A stretch of DNA of 5,709 nucleotides from positions 1-5,709 of the forward strand of contig JBPCPI010000015.1 in NCBI GenBank assembly GCA_050999295.1, given 5' to 3'. A program made the position numbers and the translations under genes. Below are positions 1 to 5,491 of the stretch, piece by piece (the first letter of the stretch is position 1; each line of letters opens with the position of its first letter). Under the pieces are notes generated by a model. It did not search any database. It was given only the letters and a program-made list of their open reading frames with translations, and was not told the origin of the DNA. The DNA comes from JACCQS01 sp050999295. Lineage in GTDB: Bacteria > Actinomycetota > Actinomycetes > Mycobacteriales > Geodermatophilaceae.

Positions 1-2
1 GC

Positions 3-275
3 GAAACCCTCCTGGCCGGGCGCGAGTTCGGCTTCATCGCCTGCTACCTGCGAACGGACGAACACGCCTATGAGACGTACTGGACTACCGACCGTGGCAC
101 GGAGGCCGCGGATACCAGCTACCACCTTCTCGACCTCACCGTCTTCGGCCGTCAAGAACGATGGGAAGACTCCCCGCAGGACTGGCCGCGCCAGCCGGAA
201 GGCCAGCACCAATGGCGAGCACTCGGGCGGCCCACCGCGCAATGGTCAGTCACCGACGAACCGGTCGCGCCATGA
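3..275 (+). CDS. DUF899 (thioredoxin-like fold) family protein, C-terminal 90 residues, 5' end outside window
   Basis: The frame is open from the first bases of the window and ends at TGA 273-275, giving 90 residues. It contains aromatic-rich segments typical of the end of DUF899 proteins: YETYWTTDRGTE, then SYHLLDLTVFGRQERWEDSP, then a Trp-rich tail. In this family the section reads as a short beta stretch, a 'Y..LDLT..GRQ..WEDSP' signature and a basic/Trp tail. DUF899 proteins are predicted cytosolic thioredoxin-fold proteins of unsettled function, and the active-site half would lie upstream of the window. The gene is tail to tail with the transposase remnant, whose stop lies 26 bp beyond. 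No frame break is seen. The family call is from memory of the motif; the fragment is too short to exclude a related thioredoxin-like family. Confidence 0.72.
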   Translation, partial: ETLLAGREFGFIACYLRTDEHAYETYWTTDRGTEAADTSYHLLDLTVFGRQERWEDSPQDWPRQPEGQHQWRALGRPTAQWSVTDEPVAP

Positions 276-301
276 GTTGCCCTGTGTCTACCCCTGGCCG
301 T

Positions 302-690
302 TCAGGCCGCTTCGGTCGTGGTGTTGGCGAGGAGGTTTGGAGGGCTCGGTGCAGGGCTGGGTCGTAGCTGAGATCGTTGTGCCAGCAGGCCCAGATGACG
401 TGTGCCCAGGCCCCGCCGAGGATGCGGACGGCGTGGGGGTGGCGGCATGACGTCGTGTCCGCGTGCGATGGCTCGGTTGTAGAGGTCGGCTGCCCAGGCG
501 TTGGCGTGGCGGGAGTCGCCGGCGAAGTCACAGGCCTTCGCTGCGGGCGTCACCGATCTCGGCGAGCAGTCTGGCTGTGCGCAGGGTCTTGACGCGGGGC
601 AGGGACGCGTAGATGTGGGTGTCGGGATGGGTCGTGAGCTGGGGCGGCGAGGTTGTCCTCGAGACGGCGAAGGCGGGAAGGCATGTACCG
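302..690 (-). pseudogene. IS110-family (IS116/IS110/IS902) transposase remnant, C-terminal part, multiply frameshifted
   Basis: Read on the minus strand, three frames hold consecutive pieces of one IS110-type C-terminal domain (Transposase_20-like). They are LRRLEDNLAA / QLTTHPDTHIYASLPRVKTL then ARLLAEIGDAR (about 684-541), CDFAGDSRHANAWAADLYNR (about 533-450), HPHAVRILGGAWAHVIWACW then YDPALHRALQ (about 445-337), and a tail NLLANTTTEAA ending at TGA 304-302. The pieces join if one C is removed in the run at 641-644, one A is removed at 448 and one A is added in the run at 336-338. Between LLAEIGDAR and CDFAGDSR the family normally has a few dozen residues, including the SG-containing segment with the serine used in recombination; here it is missing. 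The N-terminal DEDD (RuvC-like) domain is not recognisable upstream. The element is therefore dead. IS110 elements lack conventional terminal inverted repeats, so I could not set its ends. Confidence 0.8.
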
Positions 691-1125
691 GGTGCAGTGA
701 CCCCGAGGTTGGGGGCGTCCGGTCCGACACCCGATGGCTGCTCGTGCGGATGCCAACACCACCCGGAATCCCGTTCGTCGCGATGCTGGTCCCGCGTCAA
801 CACTTGGACCCCGAGGAGCCGCTCACTCAGATCGGGAAACGAAGCTGCCCCGGCCTACTGATGTTGGCCGGCGCTGACAAGGCCCTCGCAGATCAGCTGC
901 CGCCCAGCTTCCAGTCCGCGGGCAGCATGCCGATCATGACCGTGCGGACCTCTCCTCGACCGCCCGAGCAAGTGACCCAAGAGTCCGGCGAGCGGGGCAT
1001 GAGGACCCCGACGCGGTCACGGGATTTTCGCCGAAGCCTATGAATTCGACCGGGAGACTGAGGCGTTGGCAGCACCGTTCTTGGCCGACGGCTCAGGACC
1101 GATAAGCACTTCCGGCTCCTGGAGG
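691..1125. other. 435-bp stretch with no recognisable gene
   Basis: Open frames exist on both strands, as expected at this GC content, but none gives a recognisable family. On the plus strand a long frame crosses the region and contains segments such as FVAMLVPRQHLDPEEPLT; another ends in AEAYEFDRETEALAAPFLAD near 1035-1085. On the minus strand a frame ends in MIGMLPADWKLGGS before a stop at 893-895. None has a convincing start with a ribosome binding site. By position this could be the eroded N-terminal half and left end of the IS110 element, or remnants of an older gene. I saw no tRNA-like or rRNA-like sequence and no strong terminator. Confidence 0.5.
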
Positions 1126-1303
1126 TCACGGGGGCAGCGAGGATGCCGCCTGGATGCCGGCGAGGGCTTGGTCGATGCGGGGTGGCAGACGCCAAGCTCG
1201 TCGGTGATCTTGCCGTCGTCGTCGATCTTCAGTGCCTGGCAAGGGCGAGGACAGGATTGCGGCCGGTCGAGACCCCGGTTGAGCAGGACGTCTTGGTCGT
1301 CAT
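1126..1303 (-). pseudogene. Short frame-disrupted ORF overlapping the SnoaL-like gene by ATGA; possible SnoaL-like C-terminal fragment
   Basis: An ATG at 1303-1301 overlaps the TGA (1302-1300) of the SnoaL-like gene as ATGA, the usual sign of translational coupling. The frame reads MTTKTSCSTGVSTGRNPVLA then LARH and stops at 1231-1229. One added base beside C1232 moves it into LKIDDDGKITDEL, and a second added base near 1194 moves it into WRLPPRIDQALAGIQAASS, ending LPP at TGA 1128-1126. The repaired product would be about 59 residues. The 'DDDGKIT' segment resembles the C-terminal strand of SnoaL/NTF2-fold proteins, but that is weak evidence. No separate ribosome binding site is evident. The joining of frames is my inference; the region could instead be non-coding downstream sequence. 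Confidence 0.35.
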
Positions 1304-1694
1304 GCGCCTGCGCCAGGTCGCGGCCCGCCCAACCGTCGTCCCATCTCGTCGTCCAACGCCTGCAGGGCCGCCAGTGGCCGGAGATACACGTTCAGGTCCG
1401 AGATGCGGCCGCTGGCGCCGGAGCGGACGACGAGCAACCCGTCAGCCCGGCCTATATGCTGCGCGACGCGCGCTCGGAACATCAGTACTGCGGTTTCGGC
1501 GCCGCCCTCGATGGACTCGAGCACCTCGACGTCGCGCAGAACTCCGTCGAGGACGACGCCGAGGATGTGCGCAGCGGCTGCCACGCCCTCGGCTCGTCGT
1601 GCACCGCCACCCGCAGGGTCACGTCCTCGGCCAACCCAGCGACCAAGGCGGCGGCGTCTGTCATCTCGAGCGCCTGTCTGAGCTGTTCCAACAT
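1300..1694 (-). pseudogene. SnoaL-like (NTF2-fold) protein with a single-base frameshift
   Basis: SnoaL-like/NTF2-fold proteins are small cone-shaped cytosolic domains found as polyketide cyclases, isomerases or ligand-binding partners. Translation starts at ATG 1694 behind a strong GA-rich ribosome binding site and reads MLEQLRQALEMTDAAALVAG then LAEDVTLRVAVHDEP (35 residues). It then leaves frame at G1590. One added G there continues as EGVAAAAHILGVVLDGVLRD, then VEVLESIEGGAETAVLMFRA, and on to DGLLVVRSGASGRISDLNVY near the end, stopping at TGA 1302-1300. The repaired protein is 131 residues, normal for the family, with the expected helix–helix–strand order and a C-terminal 'G.I....VY' strand. 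It lies 154 bp downstream of the DUF1772 gene on the same strand. As given, the product would be truncated. The specific substrate or reaction cannot be told. Confidence 0.72.
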
Positions 1695-1695
1695 G

Positions 1696-1706
1696 CCTCC
1701 TCCTCC
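1696..1706 (-). promoter_or_regulatory. Ribosome binding site of the SnoaL-like gene
   Basis: On the minus strand GGAGGAGGAGG lies directly upstream of ATG 1694, with several Shine-Dalgarno registers at short spacing. It favours the ATG at 1694 over the in-frame ATG at 1724, which has no such site. It shows that the gene was built for its own translation start and not only for coupling. Confidence 0.7.
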
Positions 1707-1848
1707 AGTGAGCCGCCGAGCCATCCATCACGCGACGGTGTCCGACAAGCTCTGACCTGCGGCCACTCTTGAGGGCACAAGCGCAGACTCGAGTACGAGG
1801 TCGGCTGGCTGGTGGTTTGGTCGGCGGGTGTTACGCGGCGCCGGGTCG

Positions 1849-2300
1849 TCATTCCATGGCCGCCGCGGCGCAGATCAGTACGAAGCCGATGAGCAGGAGC
1901 CAGGATCGCACCCCCTGGAAGAGTTCCCAGCGGTTGCGGGTCTGTTTCCAGTCCGGCGGGGGGTCCTCGGCCTCCCACTTGCCGGTGGCCAAGTTGATCG
2001 GCACGTTGAACACGATCGTCGAGACCAGCGCCAGTATGAACGCGGCGCAGGCCGACCAACCCCAGAACTGCGAGCCACCGTCACTTTCGGTCGCCGACGC
2101 GTTCGCGATCGCGAGCACGACGCACAGCGTCATCCCACCGGCATCACCCGCCCGAAGGTCCGCAGCAGGCCTTGCTCGACCTGTAGGTGTGGGGCCGGCG
2201 GTAGACGGCGGATGACCGGATGCACGAACGCGTACGATCCGAATTCGGCGCATGCCACGAAGCCGGTGATCATCAGCGTCGCGAACTCAAGGACGTTCAT
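1849..2300 (-). pseudogene. DUF1772 (anthrone oxygenase-like) membrane protein with a single-base frameshift
   Basis: DUF1772 proteins are small four-helix integral membrane proteins; the family includes fungal anthrone oxygenase-type enzymes, while most bacterial members are uncharacterised. Translation from ATG 2300 reads MNVLEFATLMITGFVACAEF, GSYAFVHPVIRRLPP and VEQGLLRTFGRVMPVG, then hits TGA at 2132-2130. Adding one G to the GGG run at 2136-2134 continues as MTLCVVLAIANAS, then a hydrophobic segment ending VFNVPINLATGKW, the family signature WKQTRNRWELFQGVRSWLLL and a last helix, ending at TGA 1851-1849. The repaired protein is 150 residues, the family's normal size. Hydrophobic helices lie at about residues 4-25, 50-70, 80-104 and 130-148. 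It follows the MMPL gene after 106 bp on the same strand and is a likely operon partner. As given, translation would end after the first 56 residues. Confidence 0.82.
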
Positions 2301-2406
2301 CGGTTCTCCTCATCATCGGCCGGCGGCAACCCGGCCTATGTATTCGCCAGTCGCGGCTGCTTGCACGAGCAGGTCGGCCAGTTCGCAGCAGATGACGAGT
2401 CCGGCT
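2301..2406 (-). other. Intergenic region between MMPL and DUF1772 genes, with small hairpin
   Basis: This 106-bp spacer follows the MMPL stop. It holds a perfect 6-bp stem GGCCGG (2318-2323) / CCGGCC (2331-2336) with a 7-base loop. There is no U-tract after it on either strand, so it is a poor terminator candidate and read-through into DUF1772 is plausible. The hairpin sits just upstream of the DUF1772 ribosome binding site. A third minus-strand frame across the spacer reads CELADLLVQAAATGEYIGRV and stops at TGA 2315-2313, only 12 nt before the DUF1772 ATG, but it has no credible start codon. Confidence 0.45.
2306..2310 (-). promoter_or_regulatory. Ribosome binding site of the DUF1772 gene
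   Basis: Minus-strand AGGAG lies 5 nt upstream of ATG 2300. Together with the family-typical first helix right after this ATG, it fixes the start. Confidence 0.7.
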
Positions 2407-4611
2407 CTACACCTTGATCTTCTTCGCTGCTGGTGGTGGTGCCGCCTCGGACAGGCCGAACCGCTGGTGCAGTCGACGCAGCGGCGGCGGCGCCCACCAG
2501 TTCGCGTTCCCCGCTAGGCGCATGAACGCCGGGACGAGCACGCCGCGTACCAGCGTCGCGTCCATCAGGATCGCGATGGTGAGGCCGACTCCGAACAGCT
2601 TGATGAAGGTCACCTGCGAGGTGGCGAACGCGATGAAGGTGACGGCGAGCACGCCGGCCGCGGCGGTCATGATCCGTCCGGACTTCTGCAGGCCGATCGC
2701 CACCGCGGCGGTGGTGTCGCCGGTGCGGTCGTGCTCCTCCTTGATCCGCGACAGCAAGAACACCTCGTAGTCCATCGACAGGCCGAAAGCGATGCAGAAC
2801 ATCAGGATCGGCATGGTCGTGTTGAGCGCTCCGGTCGGGGTGAAGTTGAGCAGGTCGGCGCCGTTGCCGTCCTGGAACACCCACACCATCGCGCCGAAGG
2901 TCGCGCCCAGGCTGAGCACGTTGAGCACAATCGCCTTGATGGGGATGAGGACGCTGCCGGTCATCAGGAACAGCAGGACGAACGTGGCCGCGGCGATGAT
3001 CGCCAGTGCCAGCGGGACCAGCCCGAAGATCGCGTCCTTGGAGTCGGCGAGATCTGCGGCCGGGCCGGCCACCAGGAACGAAGCGCTGGCGTCCAACGCC
3101 CGGATCTGTTCGACGAGATGCTCACCGGCCGGGGACACCGGTTCGACGTCGCTCACCACGTCCAGGTAGGCCCCGGTTCCGTCGCTGAACCGCTGCGCCG
3201 CAGGTCCCGGCTCGGCCACCTTGGAACCACCGGCGAAGCTACCCGTACTGGTGTCCACCCGGTTCACCTCTGCTACTGCGGAGACTTGGGCGGCCAGCGC
3301 GGTGGTCTGCTCGGGCGTCGCGCTCGGCAGCACCACCGGGAAGGAACGGGCAGCGCCGTCGCTGAAGTCGTTGCGCAGGGTGTCTCCGACGATGCGTGCG
3401 GTGCTGCTCGGGGGCAGGTCGCGGTCGTCGGGCAGGCTGAATGACACCCCCAGGAACGGCACGGCCAGCAGGACGAGCAGGACCATGACGGGCGCACCGG
3501 TCAGGACGGGTCGGCGCATGACGGCGTGCGACAGGGAGTGCCAGAACCCCCGATCGGACGCGGTCGGGCGACGCCTCCTGCGGCCCACCGCGAGCCGGTT
3601 CACCTTCGGGCCGAGCACGGCAAGCAGCGCCGGGAGGGTGAGCAGCGCCGCTCCCGCGGCGATGGCGACCACGGCGATGCCGGCGTAGGCGAACGAGCGG
3701 AGGAAGTACAGCGGGAAGATCAGCAGGGCGGACAACGAGACGGCCACTGTGACCGCGCTGAACGCCACCGTGCGCCCGGCGGTCTGCAGGGTTTGGGCGA
3801 CGGCGGCCGGCGTGTTCAGCCCGTTGCCCAGCTCTTCCCGGAACCTGGAGACGATGAGCAGGCTGTAGTCGATTGCAAGTCCGAGCCCGAGCGCCGTGGT
3901 CAAGTTGATGGAGAAGATGGAGACGTCAGCGGCCAGGGTGACCAAGAACAGCGCCAGGAACGTGCCGAGGATCGCTAGCGAGCCCACCGCGAGCGGCAGC
4001 AACGCGGCGACCAGACCGCCGAACACCAGAAGCAACAGCACGAGCGTGATCGGGATCGCGATCGACTCGGCGCGCGCGAGGTCCCCACCGATCGTGTCGC
4101 CCAGTCCCACGTTGGGGCCGCCGATCTGCACCAACAAGGCCCCGACCTGGCCGTCGTAGGCAGCCTGCAGCCGCTCGGAGACCAGGTCCGCTTGCTCCTC
4201 GCTGCCGGCAAGCCGAACCAGCACCAGCGCCTGGTCCCCGTCGGTGCTGCGCAGACCGGGGTCTCCGCCACCCGAGGCCTGCGTGTTCCAGTAGGACACG
4301 ACTCCGCCAACCCCGGGCTCAGCTGCGAGACGCTCGGTCAGCAGCCGGCCGGCCTGCACGGACCCGGGCGTGTCCACATCCCCGGTGCTAGGTCGGACCA
4401 GCAGCACCAGATCAGGACTCCCCGCGTCGAACCGCTCGTCCAGGATCGCCGTGGCCCTGGCCGACTCCGCCGTCGGATCCTCGAAGCCGCCCGACTTCAA
4501 CCGGTCGAAGACCGACAGGCCGGCCAGTACCGCGACGACCAGGAAGACGGCGGTCCCGGCCAGCAGGAACCAGCGGCGGCGGAAGGCGAGGCGACCGAGG
4601 AAGGCGAACAT
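2407..4611 (-). CDS. MMPL family (RND superfamily) transporter
   Basis: A 734-residue inner-membrane exporter of the MMPL/HAE2 type, expected to use the proton gradient to move lipids, polyketides or drugs out of the cell. It has the two-fold RND layout. Helix 1 is at about 17-35, followed by an extracytoplasmic loop (about 36-180) and a helix bundle at about 181-334 holding GLGLAIDYSLLIVSRFREEL. Then come a basic cytosolic linker (RRRRR at about 344-348), helix 7 at about 370-388, a second loop, and a second bundle at about 526-697 holding FGLSMDYEVFLLSRIKEEHD. The paired Asp-Tyr residues (about 248/249 and 614/615) match the proton-relay positions of MmpL3-like proteins, so it looks functional. 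The tail ends KKIKV. I chose ATG 4611 over an in-frame TTG at 4617, because a -10 box lies 6 nt upstream and predicts a leaderless start. The gene is divergent from padR. The substrate is unknown. Confidence 0.93.
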   Translation of the reverse strand: MFAFLGRLAFRRRWFLLAGTAVFLVVAVLAGLSVFDRLKSGGFEDPTAESARATAILDERFDAGSPDLVLLVRPSTGDVDTPGSVQAGRLLTERLAAEPGVGGVVSYWNTQASGGGDPGLRSTDGDQALVLVRLAGSEEQADLVSERLQAAYDGQVGALLVQIGGPNVGLGDTIGGDLARAESIAIPITLVLLLLVFGGLVAALLPLAVGSLAILGTFLALFLVTLAADVSIFSINLTTALGLGLAIDYSLLIVSRFREELGNGLNTPAAVAQTLQTAGRTVAFSAVTVAVSLSALLIFPLYFLRSFAYAGIAVVAIAAGAALLTLPALLAVLGPKVNRLAVGRRRRRPTASDRGFWHSLSHAVMRRPVLTGAPVMVLLVLLAVPFLGVSFSLPDDRDLPPSSTARIVGDTLRNDFSDGAARSFPVVLPSATPEQTTALAAQVSAVAEVNRVDTSTGSFAGGSKVAEPGPAAQRFSDGTGAYLDVVSDVEPVSPAGEHLVEQIRALDASASFLVAGPAADLADSKDAIFGLVPLALAIIAAATFVLLFLMTGSVLIPIKAIVLNVLSLGATFGAMVWVFQDGNGADLLNFTPTGALNTTMPILMFCIAFGLSMDYEVFLLSRIKEEHDRTGDTTAAVAIGLQKSGRIMTAAAGVLAVTFIAFATSQVTFIKLFGVGLTIAILMDATLVRGVLVPAFMRLAGNANWWAPPPLRRLHQRFGLSEAAPPPAAKKIKV

Positions 4612-4617
4612 GCCCAA

Positions 4618-4623
4618 AGGCTA
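4618..4623 (-). promoter_or_regulatory. Predicted -10 box of the MMPL gene (leaderless)
   Basis: Minus-strand TAGCCT fits the actinobacterial TANNNT -10 pattern. It ends 6 nt before ATG 4611, so transcription would begin at or very near the A of the start codon. No Shine-Dalgarno lies in that space, which agrees with a leaderless mRNA. A weak -35 candidate, CTGGCA (4647-4642, 4 of 6 to TTGACA, 18-bp spacer), lies inside the inverted repeat. This is a prediction from sequence only. Confidence 0.55.
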
Positions 4624-4658
4624 CTAGTGCAGACTGGAACGTGCCAGACCGGACTAGT
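4623..4658. promoter_or_regulatory. Inverted repeat between divergent promoters; candidate PadR operator
   Basis: The left arm ACTAGTGCAGACTGG (4623-4637) and right arm CCAGACCGGACTAGT (4644-4658) are inverted copies that match at 12 of 15 positions, separated by 6 bases (AACGTG). The repeat fills the space between the two predicted -10 boxes, touching the MMPL box and stopping one base short of the padR box. A bound dimer would cover both -35 regions and could silence both genes at once. PadR proteins are dimeric winged-helix regulators that commonly bind such repeats in their own promoter. Binding is inferred. Confidence 0.7.
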
Positions 4659-4659
4659 T

Positions 4660-4665
4660 TAGAGT
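4660..4665 (+). promoter_or_regulatory. Predicted -10 box of the padR-type gene (leaderless)
   Basis: TAGAGT fits TANNNT and ends 6 nt before GTG 4672, the same spacing as on the MMPL side. There is no Shine-Dalgarno before the GTG, supporting a leaderless transcript. No good -35 box is visible. Confidence 0.55.
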
Positions 4666-4671
4666 TTCGAT

Positions 4672-5235
4672 GTGACGTCTTCGGCGATGACCTTCGTCGT
4701 CTTGGGCCTGCTTGCCAAGCGGCTCGGTTCGGGCTACGACATCGCCGCCCTCGCGAACCAGTCCGTGCGCCACTTCTGGCCGATCAGCCGCAGCCAGCTT
4801 TACACCGAGCTGTCCCGCCTGGAGGAGCTGGGCTGGGCGAGCGGAACCGCGGTGCACCAGGACCGGTACCCGAACAAGCGCGTCCATGCGATCACGCCAT
4901 CGGGCGTGTCGGCGCTGCGCGAGTGGCTCGACGCTGCGCCGCAGCAGCTACGCCAGCGCAGCCAGCACGCGATGGTGCTCAAGACATTCCTCGGCTCGTA
5001 CATGAACCCCGACCGGCTGGCCGAGCAGTTGCGCGACCACAAGGAGCAGGCCGAGAAACTCCGTGCCGAGCTGTCGGCAGTCGTCGGACACCTCGACGCG
5101 AAGGGCCCCACCGGCGCACACCGCTTCGGCCGAGCGGCCGCCCGACACGGGGTGCTCCAGGCCGAGGCGACGATCGCCTGGACCGAGGAGGTTCAATCCC
5201 TGCTGCAGGAACAGCGGTCGCCGGAGGCGGGCTGA
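4672..5235 (+). CDS. PadR family transcriptional regulator
   Basis: A 187-residue cytosolic repressor of the longer PadR class, with an extended C-terminal domain. The N-terminal winged helix-turn-helix spans about residues 5-85. It includes VVLGLLAKRLGSGYDIAAL, the recognition region FWPISRSQLYTELSRLEELG (typical PadR 'S.GS.Y..L..LE..G' pattern), and the wing with basic NKRVHAITPSGVSALREWL. The C-terminal half (about 100-180) is helical, beginning VLKTFLGSYMNPDRLAEQL and running through a Lys/Glu-rich segment likely to form the dimer coiled coil. Such domains bind phenolic or drug-like ligands in studied members. The start is GTG 4672; an overlapping ATG at 4670 meets TGA at once. It is divergent from the MMPL gene with 60 bp between start codons, so it probably controls that exporter and itself through the inverted repeat. 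The inducer is unknown. Confidence 0.92.
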   Translation: MTSSAMTFVVLGLLAKRLGSGYDIAALANQSVRHFWPISRSQLYTELSRLEELGWASGTAVHQDRYPNKRVHAITPSGVSALREWLDAAPQQLRQRSQHAMVLKTFLGSYMNPDRLAEQLRDHKEQAEKLRAELSAVVGHLDAKGPTGAHRFGRAAARHGVLQAEATIAWTEEVQSLLQEQRSPEAG

Positions 5236-5251
5236 GCCGCTCCGGCCGTTT
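5220..5251 (+). terminator. Candidate rho-independent terminator of the padR-type gene
   Basis: GCCGGAGGCGG (5220-5230) pairs with CCGCTCCGGC (5237-5246), giving 10 bp with one bulged G and a 6-base loop that contains part of the padR stop region (TGA 5233-5235). A short GTTT follows at 5248-5251. The stem is strong but the T-run is short, which is common in high-GC genomes. Confidence 0.5.
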
Positions 5252-5290
5252 GAGACATCCGTGCGTTCTCGGGTTCAGAGGGTCTCGATG

Positions 5291-5317
5291 CAACACCTCG
5301 TCCGAGGAGGGGTGTTG
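5291..5317. repeat. Inverted repeat (hairpin) CAACACC/GGTGTTG
   Basis: CAACACC (5291-5297) and GGTGTTG (5311-5317) are perfect inverted copies around a 13-base spacer. The spacer contains a further possible short pairing, CCTC/GAGG (5296-5299 with 5304-5307). TCGA flanks both sides (5285-5288 and 5318-5321). It lacks a T-run. It could be a second, bidirectional stop between convergent genes, or the scar of a lost mobile element. Confidence 0.5.
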
Positions 5318-5365
5318 TCGATGACTGGTCGTCCGAGGGCCGCGCGGGAAGGTCTTGACTATTCC

Positions 5366-5383
5366 TCGATCGCGTCGATCGCG
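5366..5383. repeat. 9-bp perfect tandem repeat (TCGATCGCG x2)
   Basis: TCGATCGCG at 5366-5374 is followed at once by an identical copy at 5375-5383. Two copies only, in non-coding sequence; no function is evident. Confidence 0.6.
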
Positions 5384-5491
5384 CTGCGGGACGGCCAGAG
5401 CTTCCGAGTGTGGCCAAGGAAGCATCATCCGTCGCTTCGACTTGCCGCAAAGCACCACAGCGGGATCCTCTTACGGCGAGCGTCACCCGGT

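Larger units (their letters stand above)
5252..5491. other. 240-bp region without a supported gene
   Basis: This lies between the convergent padR and DinB-like genes. It holds one hairpin and one short tandem repeat (listed separately). A plus-strand frame from ATG 5321 reads MTGRPRAAREGLDYSSIASI and stays open to the window end, but from 5492 on it is only the complement of the DinB-like gene. Its first 57 codons match no family I know, and it has no clear ribosome binding site beyond GAGGAGG at 5304-5310, about 10 nt upstream and inside the hairpin. Confidence 0.45.

Noticed and set aside
501..1043. 180-codon plus-strand frame
   Set aside because: Its first part is antisense to the IS110 remnant and the rest matches no family; no ribosome binding site at its start.
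2318..2336. Terminator between MMPL and DUF1772
   Set aside because: The stem is only 6 bp and no U-tract follows on the minus strand, so it is not a convincing stop.
1828..2517. 229-codon plus-strand frame
   Set aside because: Antisense to the DUF1772 gene and the end of the MMPL gene; composition is typical of a shadow frame.
2731..3978. Long plus-strand open frames opposite the MMPL gene (2731-3444, 3526-3978)
   Set aside because: They are antisense to a clear transporter, rich in Arg/Gly/Gln/His low-complexity sequence, and match no family; expected by-products of high GC codon use.
4615..4617. TTG start for the MMPL protein two codons upstream
   Set aside because: The ATG at 4611 is a better start and sits at the predicted transcription start; a TTG at 4617 would lie directly after the -10 box.
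4641..5324. 227-codon plus-strand frame overlapping padR
   Set aside because: Out of frame with the clear PadR protein, Arg/Pro/Ala-rich, and begins inside the inverted repeat.
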